Below, piece after piece: positions 25,801-38,500 of a DNA stretch of 64,000 nucleotides (positions are counted from its first letter, which is position 1; each line of letters starts with the position of its first letter). A program made the position numbers and the translations under genes. This DNA is from Callaeas wilsoni. Lineage: Eukaryota > Chordata > Aves > Passeriformes > Callaeidae. The notes beneath the pieces are model-generated. The model did not search any database, had not been told where the DNA came from, and worked only from the letters and a program-made list of their open reading frames with translations. The stretch lies in contig VWPU01010151.1 of NCBI GenBank assembly GCA_013398955.1, positions 1-64,000 of the forward strand, in the 5' to 3' direction.

Positions 25801-28800
25801 CCTTTAGATAATTTTAAATAGAAGAAAACATCTTTCAAACCAGAGACTTTATATTTTTTTTAAATAAAGAAAATTTTGTCAGCTGAGAGAAAGAGGTTCT
25901 TCCGGAAGGAATTCACTTTGCTCTATTACAAGTGTCTGGGATAGATGATAGTAATTTTCCTCTGAAACTGGCTGCTTTGCAGCATCAGTTACTAAAAGAC
26001 CCATAGGTGACTAATTTTTAGATAGGCAAAACTAGAAAAGAATGCTATGTTTTGTGCATTCCAGAATGAAGTCCGATTAATAGAATTATAGGATGCTAAT
26101 CTACAACCAAGAAATTTCAACACCCCCCCTTTGACTGTAGAGATTAATAGTTGAGAAGAATAGTCAAGTATGACCAGTGGGTTTTGGTGCCTTGATTTGG
26201 GGTGCCAGCTTGTCTTCATGTAAAGGAACCTGCTTTTCAGAGACCGTTCTTCCTTCTGAAAAATGCATGGTATGATGATATCCCCGATTTGCCTCCCCAA
26301 AACTGTAGTCCATTGATAGTATGAGTTGATTGGGAAAATTCGGTCCCACATTGTGCAGTGTCCAGAGGTCTTCACAGCTGCATTGCAGCGAACAAATGGT
26401 TTTACCTGCAAGGTTTTGTCACATATAAAATTCATGTTGTGAATTGAGAAGGAGTGTGTTTCGGGTTTACTGTTTTGAGTGCTGCCTAGCATGGGTATTG
26501 GAGCAATAACAGCTTGAAACAAACACACCGGAAAAGTCATTCTTATCCAAATGGTTTGAGGAATGCCTCTCTTCTTAGAGTGCAGAAGTAGTTAACTGAA
26601 AGATCAAAGCTGTGTCGGTGGCTGGAAGCATGAAAACCCAATGGTGTGAAGCACCATAAAAGGGTTAAAAACGATGATGTAAATCATGTGTGTTGGCTAA
26701 AATGCTGTGATGAAAGCGCAGACAGAACCTGGAGGTATAATAAATAATGTTTGAATACCTGAGAGCCTTGTGGCCTGTCTGTCATTAATCAGAAACCACA
26801 GACTGAGGGATTGGCTGGCAAAACATTAATCATTAAGCAATTAATTCCAGCCATGGAAACAAAACTTTGTGATTTCCTGAGTAGGTGGCATTGAAGAAGG
26901 CACGGCATGGTTTTGCTTTTTTACCACAAAATAAAGAAGTACTGAGGAGGTCATACATTCATCATTCAGATGGAATAGAAAATCTCCTTTGTTATCCAGT
27001 TCTTCCCTTCTTTTTTGTTTATGTGAAACAGGAAGAGGGAAAATCACTATGGATTTTCCTAGGAAGCAGTAATGAGCCTCTTGAGTTTAAACCTTTCTAG
27101 ATGCGTGACTCTAACACAAAGGGGCTTTATTTCTTGTGTCTTATATGTTCCTCCAGTTCTCTTTAAAAGCGTGCTAAAAATATTTTTTTTTCCTTCTCAG
27201 CAGCATCACCAGCCCCAAGAGTTTTCTTGTGAAACTCAGGGCATCTGTATCTTTTTTTCTTACAATTTCTAATAATTTACTGATTACCTTAGAGTCTTAG
27301 CTTTCTTTTCTTTTAGTATTTATAGCTATGGAGAAACCTATGCAAATGTTAAAAGCCGAATAATTCGTCCAAAAGGAAGGAAGCAAAAATGTGTTTATAC
27401 TGATCTTGATTTTCTACACGTAATTTAATTTTTAAGATACTTTAATTGGATCAAGGAACCTAGATTTTTTTATTTTTATATATTTGAGGTTGGAAATGCT
27501 GCTAGAATTGCCACTTGTGTTTTTAAATATGAAATGTACACATAAAAAAGAATCTTAATAATGTTTTTCTTACCATTACTGAGTGGAAACCCATCCCTTT
27601 GAGGGCTTTGAGCACAACTTTACAGCCAATGTCAAGGGACCACCTTTCTGTAAAGTACTGTAGGATGAATGGTGAGATGTGATATAATTAGAAGCTGCCT
27701 ATATAGTGACTGGGCTTTAGATAATTTGCCAAGTGCCACGTGAGAAGTTTGTGACAGAAACCAACTGTGGTTCTTTGGCTGGTACCTAACGCCTGGCCAT
27801 CTGCCTTGCCAAGCTGGCGGCATAAATACTGGGGGAGCAACTGCGGGAGCTGTTGCCTCAGATCAGCCTGGTCAGTGATTGCAGTAGGCAACAGATCTAG
27901 TTGCTGGCTTCTGAAGGATTATTCACAAGCTTGAGACACCATTTATTTTAAATACAGTAATTTCCCCACCATATTCAAATGCCACCTTCTCCTTGCAGGA
28001 AATGCATGGAAATAACTGGCCACAAGACTAGCAAGGAAAACTTGCAGTAAAATAGGTGTCACAATTCTTGCAGTGTATCCTTTCAACTATAAAGACGTGT
28101 CATCAAAGCCAAGGATTTTACTGGAGTGGGTAGGCTGCCTGTACTTGATATGGCAATAAGATAACCTCAACCACAGTGGTTTCCTTTCATCCGGCAGATC
28201 TTAAGAGTTCATGCAGACAACCCATAGCATTTTATCTCCTCCTCTGCTCAGAGGCAGTGTATGGCAAAGTGCAGTGCAATAAGAATATGTTAATTAATTG
28301 AAAGACTTCTGTCCTATCTAGAGATACAGTTCCTGCCATGGGTGTGACAAAAAAGCCAAAAGTTAAAATCTGTATCCTCAGAGTGAGTTTTAAGAACATG
28401 TTTAGTTGGGCAGAAGAAAATATATACTAAGAAACAAAATGTTTTGTCCTTGTCCATTAGGTCAGTCTTGTTACAGAGAGCCAACTGCAACAGTCCTTAG
28501 CTAAGGAAAATGCTTCATGAGAATCAAATCTTGCTGGCACAGGTGGCCTAAATTCATGCATTGCTGATGAGATTCTAACTGTGATTATTCTTCATTTCCT
28601 CCCTCTTCCCTTGATTTAGTCTCGTTTGAGGAGACAGGATGTCGGCTTGAAAAGCCACCTGGATCAGCTAGACCAGCGAATAAGTGAGCTGAAATTGGAC
28701 GTCAGTAAGACCTCCAGTGAATACTTGGATAGTGACAGCCGGCCCAGCTCAGGTAATGTACACTTGGCTATTTATTCCCAGGGGTATGGTGCTAGGAGAA

Positions 28801-31800
28801 CTGAAGAGTGTCAGCTGCTAAGCAAAACTCTGTATTTGGTCAGAAACAGTGCCCCATGGCTGAGGTGGATAATAGTCATCTGGCACAGAGTGGGCTCACG
28901 GAGCTGCTAGGAATTTTCCTGCAAAGTTGATTTAGTTGGAAAGTGCTCACTCACTCAAGCAGTATTCTTTCCAGATTTTTAAACTTTTTTTAATGAACCT
29001 TGTAGCCACACATGGAAGGAGAAGGAGGCAGATTTACTTACTAATATTCTTGTGCAGTGTAGAATGACCATTGGTAAAATGGCTAAAATTCTTAAAAGAA
29101 GTGGAGACCAACATCAATATCTACACTCTGCTTGAATCCAGGAAGAGTTCTGAACCTCACTAGGGCTTTGAAAATCACTATTGCAGTGCTGCAGTCAAAT
29201 GAATTTATGTAGAAGCAAAACAGCACTGTCAAAAGACACTGAGAAAAACTACCCCAACAAAGTAAAGCTGTCATGGATAGAAAGATACTGGGTATCATGT
29301 TTCTGGTCTGATTCACAGACAGAGCTGTACTGCAGACTTTTATAGCTAGGATGTGTGTTAGAACCAGTTTCTGTTATCTAGTCAGAGACAATGAAAGTAG
29401 TTCTTTTAAACAGAATTTTTGCAAAGCCTCAAGTCTTCAGTGAGACAAGGATTTTTTTTTTTTATTTTTTTGAATACAGCATGCGGATTTGCAGCCTGGT
29501 ATTTAGATTGCATATAAAAAGTGCAAGTTTCTGTTGTGTGTTTAAGTTCAGGAGTTGTGCGCTTAGGCACATGCATATAGTTCAAAAGAAAATATTCCTT
29601 CTCTGTTATAGAGAGGAATAATAACATTTCCTACCTTGAATTTATACAAAGCCTTTTTTAGTGCTTCCACAATTAATTGGAAATGATCTCAAGACCTGGA
29701 GAGAGAAGATAGTCTCCATTCTCTGCCCTTAGATATTCCAGCTATCACAGACTTGACAGCTCTGATCACAGGCTACTTTTACTCTATCCAATCCAATCTA
29801 CTCGTCCAATCTGTGCTTGTATCACCTAGCACAGGTTACAACAGCGTCAGAGGTCCTTGTCTTACACCAGTTGCATCATAGTCCCCAAAGACATTCTCCA
29901 GTGAAGAACTGGGCATGATGGTGCTGCACTTCATCCCATCCCACCCTCAGAACTAAGCAGGCATGTGCATGCCAAGCTGGCTCAGGGCCTAAGTAAATAT
30001 GCAGAAGCCGAATAAAGGTTGGTTGAATTGGAGTATACCTCTGCTAATGTTACCTTAATAAATGATCATAAATTTAGGCTTATGGCACATAGCAAATGAA
30101 GATTTATTTTATTTTCTGCACTTTTCTTCTACAGAGCATGTTTAGTTGCTGTAAATGTGAAATATCCTATTTATTTTAACTGCAGGATTCTATGACCTGA
30201 GTGATGGTGGTTCTTGCTCACTCTCCAATTCTTGCACCTCTGTGTACAGTGAGTCCATCTCCTCCTCCCATACCAGTCTCTTGCCCAGCTCTCAGCACCC
30301 TAAAGCGAGGCTCAGTGTGTTTGATTACCGACCCAGGTCTGCAGATGAAACTACTGTGCACACCACCAGCTTCCAACAGCAGGGAACCTATGTCAGCGAT
30401 GGATGTCGGATTGCAGCTAGCAGAGATATTTCTGGGACTCCTGCCAAGTCCAGACCAAGGCCAGTTTCCACAGGTAATTGATGGCAGAACTGGATACTCC
30501 ATTCAAGAGAAGGGCAGATTCCTGGTTATTACTTTTAGGACCTTGTTTAGCCATGTGTAATCAATATATAGTTCTCATTTTCAATACACAAAGTGAGAGT
30601 GGATCAAAACCACAGTGCCAAACCATTTACTGTTGAACTTTCCCTTGTCTCCATACTCCAGATACTTTTGAACAGTAACAAATATTAGAATGAATCAATA
30701 AAAAATATGTGAATGAAACAATAACAAATATGAGGACCTATGCCTTTAGAAATGGAAAAATACTCTAGTGTATAAGATAAAATTGTAAAGAATATTGAGA
30801 TGCCTTTTTTTTAAATGACCTGCATGTGAAATCAGAAAAGCTTCAGTATTTGAAGTACCTTGTGTGAAAGTGCAGGGATGTATGAAAGACTTCAAGTAAA
30901 CTCAAAATTCCTATTTACACAAATTAATGTTGACTCACACAATAATGCTTTTCCATAATTTATTCTATACAGTTAGGGACAACAAATGCCAAAAATTAAT
31001 TGACTATCTAGAAAGCAGTCATGAGCCTAAACGTGAATCAGCCATGAATTTGCATCATACCTTCAACAAAATGGACAAGTCTATTAATATTCTAAATCTC
31101 TTGTTTACTGTCTGTAAAGTGACATCATATCACTTCTTGCCATGGGTTCTTCCATAGCCTCAAAGCAATCTGGTGTTATTACAATTCTTAGAGCGATCCG
31201 CTGAGATGTGTAGCAGTTCCATTATAGAAACAGGGAAGCTATGGGGAGCATCATTTCAAGTACTGTGCCACTCTGGAGTCATTCCCACAGCTACTTGACC
31301 TGAGCTAACTCACCTCTGGCTTGCTTGGAACAGAAACAAAGACCACCTATTCTATACTTAGGTGTGTAGACACACCTGAAGAGAGAGCAGTAATTATAGC
31401 ATAAAAGCAAAGTCTTCTCAAGGCTTGTCAAAGGCTGGGGATGAAGCTGAGCTTAATGACCCATGGCTTCCATGTTCAGATTGGAGACATTTTGCTCTCT
31501 CAGAAACTTCCTGCCTTGAAACATGTTGCTGAGACCCCAGAGGCTTTATGTTTTTTTGGATATAGAGATAGACTAGCAAAAAAAGGGGTAGCTGATGCTG
31601 AGCAAGGGTGTGGGAGAGAGACTGCAAACCTCCTTCAGCCCTTCTTCCTGGCTACAACTTCTTACTTCCTTCACAATGAGAAACAAAAGTAGTGGGGTAG
31701 TAGCGGGTATAGTCTTGAAGAAATAATTCTTACAAAGTTGAGCACATTGCAGGAAGTAAAGCAAGATTTTACTTCAGAAAATCATCATTTGGAGAGGGGA

Positions 31801-34749
31801 AGAAATTTCTCTTTTCCTCTCCTTAGAGGAAACTGCAAGTACAGACCAATTGCCCTTTCTTTCAGTGGCAAGTAGAAAGCTGTCTGAGACACACTGCAAG
31901 CACAGCATGCTTTTGACTCCTTCCTGGTTTGTTTGCACAAGAGTGCAGCATTACACATTGCCAACAATTTCCTAAAGAATTTTCATTATGAAATTAGGTT
32001 GTTAGAGAAATCATCATCCTAACCTTTTCTGTGGCAGGTCTGTGCATAGGTAGGACACTGCAAACCACCCCAAAATTTGAGAGTCTTTTAAAAGCTTCCT
32101 GTCACAGGACATAGATAGTCATCATGTGACTATTCACATAGTTTGTGAATGATGTGGTTGAATGTGATGGTTGAGTTTCATGATAGCGTGAAGCACCCAG
32201 GAAATTGGTCAGCTGAGAATTCGTTGGCACTGAAGTCTGCATTGTAGTACAGAGAAAACCAAACTTAACTGGTTCCACTATTCTTGGTCCCAGAGGTAAC
32301 ACAGCACCATAGTGCTCTATTGAATGACATGTCTGGATGGAACGACCTTTCTTCACACAAGAACACAACCTCTCCTCTCTGTGCACAGGAGATGCACAGG
32401 AGGAGGGTGCTGCAGTCAAGAGTAAATTACAGCACCCTTGACAGTACTCCAAAATTGAAGAGTTAGGAATTGGTGTCTATAAATGTCATCTTCAGCAACT
32501 ACACTTCCCACTTGCCTGAGTAGTTAGCCTTAGATTTTTTCCTCTGTGAAAATAAAGATTCTTCAGTTCATTCTTCAATGGCTTCTCTGCTAAGAAATAA
32601 AAAGAATCCCTTGTTTTTGTCTTGTTGAGTTCCTGCTGGTCTGTGATATTTTAGAATTTTTTTTTATATGCACAGATTTACTTTTGTTCAAGTAGCACAG
32701 TTTAAATTTCCTGCAAACGTAAGAGTTTTATTATTGGCATTAAAAGGCATTTTAAACTCTTTTATGCTTAGGTGATAAAAGCTTTAAAGTAATTCATTGA
32801 CCTTGGAAGACTGAAATTACTTTCTTTATCCATGCTACTGATTTTAGTAAAAGCTATCACATATCTCTGATATAGCACTTCTAGCATGAACCAGGTTGAA
32901 TGTAATTGTCTGTGATTTAATTAGGTTGTTTATTTTCATCCACCATATAGGTGACTTGGAAAGACTCATTCCAGCGGATGCTAGATTTCAGAAAGAAATG
33001 GATCCCAAATCCATGTTCCCTCTGTGCCATAATGGAGACATACCGTTGCTCAGTATGGACCCCAAATTCCAGAATGATTTGGTCTCCAAGAATGGCATTG
33101 ATGTGTATCCTTACCCAAGCCCCCTCCATGCAGTGGCTTTACAAAGTCCCCTTTTCTCCCTGGTGGGAACATCCCCAGAATCAGACTTCCAAGCTCCTCC
33201 CAGCAAACCTATGCCTAATATGACAGGTCCCAGCTTGATTAAGACTAGGCCAACCACTGAGGCCAAGCTGGGGGGTTACATCAATAAATTACTGCAGCTG
33301 ACAAGATGCAAAGGGAGCAGTCGGGCTGAGGCCAGTGAGTGGGTTTCACCGAAGAGCCAGCCAGCCACAATGCACCAGAGACTCATTATAACCCCCAGCA
33401 TTGGTGGAGTGAAAATTAACAGCAGCAGTAGCCAGCTGGAAAAACAGACGAGTTCTCTGGAAAGTAACAAAGCTGAAGGGAAGCTGTCAAGAGAGTTGCC
33501 AGAGGGAGAATGTGCCAAGCAGCAGGAGACCATGAGCTGTATGAATGAAGAGCAGTCATCCACTCGGCCTGACACAGAGCCATCAGCTGTGAATAGTTGT
33601 TATCCTGCCAAGTCAGCAGCAAGGGGCTCTCCTCTGGCAGAAGCAACAGAGAGCAGCGTGGAGCGCAGTTTGTCCTACACACAGCTGTGTCAAGAGGACT
33701 CCAGCCCAGACACCTGGAGTGCTAAAGCTGTCCCACCCAAAAAACTGCCCGTCAAAAGGTGTGGCAATGCCAAAGTGGCTTATGCTGGGGGTCATGAACG
33801 AGTGGCACGAGCTGAGTTTGTTCATGCTCAGTTTGTCCCAGCAGAATCTCACCAAGTCCGGGTAAAGTTTGCCAGCTCCAAAACAAAGGCAGTGAAGATA
33901 AAGAGGAGGAACAGTGATAAAGTGCTTCGGCCTGGGAAGCAAGCCTTCTGCATGGAAAAGGTGAGAGGGTCTCATGGGGCCACCAAGCTGCCTGCTGAGT
34001 GGAATCAGCTCCAAAGGCCACAAGGAATGAAGAGCCTTGTGCGGAGACCTTCGTATTCTGGTGACATGGCTGGCAGATCATGCTCGGAGTCGAGTCTGTT
34101 CCCAGTGCAGGTCAGGCTCCCCACTGTGCCATCCAGGCCGGAGCTCTACGGAGCTTCTGCCAATGCACTGTATTCCCTCGAAGCAGCTTGCATAGACACA
34201 GCCAACAAGAAGAAGCAGTGCAAGTGGCAGTCCACGGTGGAGATCTCTGCCAAGGCGCAGCCGGCCAGCCTGTCTCACAGCTTTGGCCTGGGAGCGCCAA
34301 GGCAGCCAGCAAGGAGAGCCAGCGTCCTGCACACTGTCAGCACGAGGGCTCGCTCCAAGGGTCAGCGCCACGGAGAGTATGCCAAAAGCGAATCAGACCA
34401 CTCCGAGTACTCTGCAGAGTGCGCTTCCCTCTTTCACTCCACCATCGCAGAGACCAGCGAAGGGGAGGTCAGCGATTTCACAACCAACCGCTTTGGGGAC
34501 AGCGAGTCCAGTGAAAGTGATTCCGATGGCAGCAGTAACAGCAGCAGCCTTGCCCTTGACTATGATGAGGGGGATGAAAGTGAGCTGATTTGGCCTGAAG
34601 GTTCAGTCAGACAATCTGTGACTGTCCAGGCCTCTTCCAGGCCTCTTCCTCCAGTGCCCAAAATCTGCCGCATCAAAGCTTCAAAGGCACTAAAGAAGAA
34701 GATAAGGAGGTTCCAACCTGCCTCTCTGAAGGTCATGACCATGGTTTAA
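22596..34749 (+). CDS. DACT2: DACT2, Dapper/Dishevelled-binding antagonist 2 (whole spliced gene)
   Basis: Joining 22596-22835, 28620-28752, 30186-30473 and 32951-34749 gives 2460 bases, 819 residues plus stop, close to the usual family length (about 770-870). Landmarks in order: leucine-zipper coiled coil ~66-110; serine-rich FYDLSDGGSCSLSNSC from 126; YPYPSPLHAVALQSPLF 273-289; basic KIKRRNSDK near 536-544; WQSTVEIS 646-653; SAECASLF and TTNRFGDSESS with an acidic serine tract ~730-770; C-terminal ASKALKKKIRRFQP and PDZ ligand MTMV. The RIKASKALKKKIRRF...KVMTMV ending separates DACT2 from DACT1, which ends MTTV. Family members are cytoplasmic/nuclear scaffolds that bind the Dishevelled PDZ domain and tune Wnt and polarity signalling; DACT2 is also known to promote turnover of TGF-beta/Nodal type I receptors. 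I see no frameshift or premature stop. Confidence 0.96.
22836..28619 (+). other. DACT2: DACT2 intron 1
   Basis: It is a 5784-base phase 0 GT-AG intron: donor GTAAGG, acceptor CCCTTGATTTAG after a pyrimidine-rich run. The first ~640 bases continue the CpG island, and the exon 1 reading frame stays open to 23249. A 15-base T run lies at 23969-23983. A minus-strand ORF of 182 codons at 25992-26540 has no recognisable family features and I treat it as chance. A motif-dense stretch at 26595-26850 is listed separately. Confidence 0.9.
26595..26850. promoter_or_regulatory. Candidate intronic enhancer in DACT2 intron 1
   Basis: It contains a near-optimal TCF/LEF site AGATCAAAGC (26601-26610), a RUNX-type AACCACA (26794-26800), and a cluster of homeodomain cores: CATTAATC at 26783 and AACATTAATCATTAAGC followed by AATTAATTCC at about 26822-26848. 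The density of TAAT cores over ~70 bases is unlike nearby intron. Inference from motifs; conservation is untested. Confidence 0.3.
28620..28752 (+). CDS. DACT2: DACT2 coding exon 2 (residues 81-125, first base of codon 125)
   Basis: It begins TCT CGT TTG AGG (SRLRRQDVGLKSHLDQL) after TTTAG and ends ...SRPSS plus G before GTAATG. The 133 bases are 44 codons plus one base. It encodes the second half of the leucine zipper (leucines at 83, 90, 94, 97, 104, 106) and the conserved LDSDSRPSSG block. The segment is nearly identical in spacing to mammalian DACT2. Confidence 0.96.
28753..30185 (+). other. DACT2: DACT2 intron 2
   Basis: A 1433-base phase 1 intron with donor GTAATG and acceptor TTTTAACTGCAG. 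I see no repeat or exon I can name in it. Confidence 0.9.
30186..30473 (+). CDS. DACT2: DACT2 coding exon 3 (residues 125-221, codons split at both ends)
   Basis: It encodes the family hallmark FYDLSDGGSCSLSNSCTSVYSE, then SISSSHTSLLPSSQ, the conserved DYRPRSADETTV block and the closing SRPRPVSTG that continues as DL in exon 4. It is 288 bases, starting on the last two bases of codon 125 and ending on the first base of codon 221, before GTAATT. The serine-rich start is a likely phosphorylation region. Confidence 0.95.
30474..32950 (+). other. DACT2: DACT2 intron 3
   Basis: A 2477-base phase 1 intron with donor GTAATT and acceptor ATCCACCATATAG. Short ORFs only (up to 116 codons on the minus strand at 32102-32452), none recognisable. 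The frame stays open for 55 bases before exon 4, so an ORF call alone would start too early, at 32896. Confidence 0.9.
32951..34749 (+). CDS. DACT2: DACT2 coding exon 4 (residues 221-819 and stop)
   Basis: It is a large terminal exon, as in all Dapper genes. Landmarks: GDLERLIPADARF at the start; YPYPSPLHAVALQSPLF 273-289; basic KIKRRNSDK with RRNS serine 542; RRPSYS with serine 588; GRSCSESSLFPV; WQSTVEIS 646-653; RRAS with serine 678; SAECASLFHSTIAETSEGE; TTNRFGDSESSESDSDG; PPVPKICRIKASKALKKKIRRFQP; and final MTMV (T at -2, V at 0, a class I PDZ ligand for Dishevelled). The three RRxS sites fit the PKA-type consensus (known to control 14-3-3 binding in DACT1); whether these are used is not shown. 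Stop TAA at 34747-34749. Confidence 0.97.
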
Positions 34750-34937
34750 GGGAGAGCAAACATCTGTTTCTTACAGTGAGACATCCTGCTGCCTGTCATT
34801 TGCAAAACAAGAGGTGCAGAGAAAAGAACTTTCTTAAAGGAGCTGTGAATAATCCCTAAGTCTACACAAGGGATCTCGTTTGTTAATGCCTGGACATAAA
34901 TGTTACTGTATCTAATTCCCTCTTTCGCCATTTATTC

Positions 34938-34945
34938 TGTAAATA
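34938..34945 (+). promoter_or_regulatory. Pumilio response element in the 3' UTR
   Basis: TGTAAATA matches the PUM consensus UGUANAUA exactly. It is about 190 bases after the stop codon. Function is inferred from the motif. Confidence 0.45.
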
Positions 34946-35502
34946 TGAAACTCTGTGTATATTATGTGATGACTTTTTTAATTATCCAGAAGGGTCACCA
35001 TGGTGAAAATGAAAACGACCTCTGCCATAAGATTTTACAGGCAGGCCCTTGGTGGTTTTTTAACCATATGCACCCACAGAATCAGTCCAGACACAAAGAC
35101 TTGCTAAAAAGAAAGTGTATTTCCCTCTTGTGAGGAGTTTTTTGCAGTCTGAAGTCTGTATTAACCATCCAGCTGTTGTTGTGGTCATATGGAAAAGCTC
35201 TGTGTTCTACATAGTTTTGCTTTATTTCAGATCAGCCATCCCATACCTTCTCCCAAACACTGGGAGGATGAATCTGTTCTTCCATAAAAACATAGTATGT
35301 TTAATCAAGAAGGCAAGTGTATTTGTGAATGAGAACAAGACCTCAGTTTACTTCCTTTTTTTCAAAACCGTATAGGGTTGTTTTTTCAGCCCCCCTCTTT
35401 ATGATGTTCCATGTTATTGTTCATTTGTTGAATGGATGAAAGAACATGAGGGCGACATACCACAGTGTGTGATTATAGCCTTGCCCCTGAAATTGCAAAC
35501 TC

Positions 35503-35508
35503 AATAAA
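35503..35508 (+). terminator. DACT2: DACT2 polyadenylation signal
   Basis: Canonical AATAAA about 750 bases after the stop codon, followed by a GT-rich stretch (TGCTTGTCTGACTTTGATG, about 35535-35553) that suits a downstream element. Confidence 0.75.
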
Positions 35509-35530
35509 TACTATTTAATGTACTTCTGAA

Positions 35531-38500
35531 AATTATGCTTGTCTGACTTTGATGTCTAAAGAAAATTTTTCTGATCGCTAATGGTGAAACAGTTCCGTGC
35601 TTTTATGATCACTGTGCAGAGGGGTTCTTTTATATTTTCAGAGGATCACTGTAGCTCAGTCAGAACCAGGGTCTGCTCACCCTCTACCTCAGGACAGCTG
35701 TTTCGGCACCTGCTTCTAAATGAAAGAATTTGAAAATGGTATTTTTATTGAGGACAGGATGGTGTTTAACTGACTCAAACTGATGCAATTTTGTCACAAG
35801 AAACTTAATTTAAAACATATATTTATGCATACGTAATATGTTTTGACTGCATTTGAGGGCACTGATGTGAAGCTTTGTATCAGTGTCTAAATTGAAGAAA
35901 TCAATTTTTTGTGTTCAGACAAGCAGTTCTAGTTCTTTCCTTTGAGCACAGCAATCTGGAAGCTGAGCTGAAGTTCACCCTAAATTTACGAAAGAGCAGG
36001 TATTATCCTCCTACCCTATTTCAGTGCTCAGTCTGAGTACATTCCTGGCCTAGGAGATGTAGGCGTTACCTCCTTCAGCTGCCTGTACTGCATCTGAAAC
36101 AAAAGGTAAGTGCTTTGCAGAAACTAGGTAAAAGAGTTATTGGTTAGTCCAAGGATTCAGTAGCAAACAGAAATATTGAAAGACTAAACTTTCACCCAAT
36201 GCCTTCTATTCTTTGGAACCTATGTTATGTTTTGAAACAACTCTATTTTCAAATAATTTTTGGAAAATGAGGAGAAAGGTAAAAGATATATAAAGTCATT
36301 TAATTCAAGTATTATAACTAGCACGTAACGTCATCCTTACTGTAACTAAGAAAATACTACATTTTAGTCAGTGGAATATGTTTAAACATTTTTTCATTGT
36401 TCCAAGAGTATTGGACATAATCATTCTGGTAGGATTAATGAGAGAATTTCACAGGTCTGGCGATGGTTTCTTGTTCAGCATGTCTAGCGACAGAACAAAC
36501 AAAATAGTGATTTATGCTTTGTTGACTTTCTACACCATGAAAGGATTCTTTTTTCCATTTACACAAAAGGTTTCATTTGGGGGAGTGTGTCAAAAGTTAC
36601 ATACGATCCTTTAATCCAGGGATTTTCTGTGCTGGGGTGGGGTTTATTGGTTAAATAGGAATTTTGAGGGTGTTTTTTTCATGAAGGAGGAAATTGTTCT
36701 TAAGTAGAAAAGTGCTCTGAGTAGGAGTGTTCTGAAACCTGGTAAAAACTGCCACCCAGTAGCTCCCTGCTTTTTTATCAGAGTAAGCTCAAACAATAAG
36801 TTCGTGGTCCCACAACTCAGTAAATCCCGCTTTAGGGCTGTTAATACTCCGTCAGAAATGTTGCCAGACATATGATGAAAGTGCTGATCCAGAATGAACT
36901 CAGGCTGCCAATTCAAATAAAGAAAAATGATGACTTAATTTTGTACTGACAGGTTTTATGCCAGATGAGGTATCCCTGCCTCTACAACTCACACTTTCTG
37001 CCAGGTCAGACACTGTCTCTCCTCTCAGAGCTAGCATAAATCCAACACAAAAGCATAAAGCTGGCCCAAACATCATCCTGTGCCTTGGCTAATTTGACAG
37101 AAATATGATTATGTGCCTACACTTTGTCCAGGGGAAACCTGAGGTGCCAGAGAACCCCAGCAATTCAGAGAACCCGCTGTTAGGTGTTGAGGCATTGCTA
37201 TGTGCGATGATGCTACTGAGCTGTGACTTTTTGGCAAAGGCAGAACAGATAGTGCTTCCCCTCTGTACTCCAGGACATTGGATGTTCTCCCTAGCACTGC
37301 CCTTAGGAAACACTGCTTTTGTCTGCTGGAGTAGAACCTGCATTGGGACCAGAGCTCTGGAGGGAAGAAGTAGGACAGTGCAAAACAGTGCAGGAGACTT
37401 GGGTGGCCAATAGTTCAGGTATGCTGACACCAAAACTGTGATAGTTCAGCATACTGTAGTGTGTTTTGTTGGCAAGTACACTGGGAAATTTGATAACCAC
37501 TGGGTACAAGTATCATGCCTCTGTTCGTTGAAGACTGGGCTAGCTCTGCTGACAAGACCCCAGAATACCTGCCACCTAAGCAAACAGAGCTGAAACATAC
37601 TTAAAATCAACAAATGTCGATGAATACTCTGATGCACTATTCTTTTATGTGTATGTACTAAACATCATAAAACTATCATAAAAATATCTTTTAGCCTCAC
37701 CGTGAAAATAAGGGATGCCCAACCATGGGATCATGGCCATACAAAATAGAAGTATTCACTGTTTATTCTCCTTTTCAGAAGAAATCTACAAAACCTTTTT
37801 ACCTCAACAGCCTCTTGTACTATGAAAGCCCAAGAGAATGCAAAAAATGTCAGGTGGTGATACAATTAGAAGTCTAGCACCAAACCTGATAAACTTTGGG
37901 AGTGAGAAGTTTAGCACTTTTACTGTGACTTGATTAGCAAGTGTACAGATCTGATGGCTGCTTCAGAGCAGCTTTATGCAGAGTTTCTGTTGCAGGAGCT
38001 AACATCTGTCATCGTCACTCCAAGCTCTAGTGAAACAAAATCATCTACTGCTGAAATCTATGTGCCAGATCAGCAGTTTCCTTCTGTCCTAGGCAGACCT
38101 TTACACTTCAGTGTAGGAGCAAATTGCTCCTAAACCACAAAGGAAAGAAAAGAAAGTAAAAAAGAGAATAGAAAGGGAATTAAGGAAGCTTTAGGAGCAA
38201 TTTGCAGAATAGATCATAATTATGATTTTAAAAACTTTGTTAATCTTTTTATTGCACAAACAATTTTGGAACTGGATAATTACCAATTTTCTTGGCCTTG
38301 ACACAATCTTAGATTTTCAAATCCACATGCATTACCCAAACCATGGGATAGAGTCAGAGAACTGATGTTTTGTCAGAGACACCATCCTTCAGACCTTTGT
38401 TAGAAGTGACTTCTGGTCAGGCAGGGCACTGGACAAAAGAAAGGCAGCGGTGAGTCTCAAAATCAGCTGTGGATGATTCTCGTGCTGATGAACTTGAGAC

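Larger units (their letters stand above)
34750..35530 (+). other. DACT2: DACT2 3' UTR
   Basis: It runs from the stop codon to just after the first good polyadenylation signal at 35503. A Pumilio-type element lies at 34938-34945. The short ORFs here (60-86 codons) are chance. The exact cleavage site is inferred to be about 15-30 bases past AATAAA. Confidence 0.75.

Noticed and set aside
25992..26540. 182-codon minus-strand ORF in DACT2 intron 1
   Set aside because: No recognised domain, low GC and no splice context; treated as chance. A protein search with no hit would confirm this, a conserved hit would overturn it.
32896..32950. Apparent ATG start of the exon 4 ORF at 32896
   Set aside because: This is intron 3 sequence upstream of the acceptor at 32949-32950; the protein is continued from exon 3.
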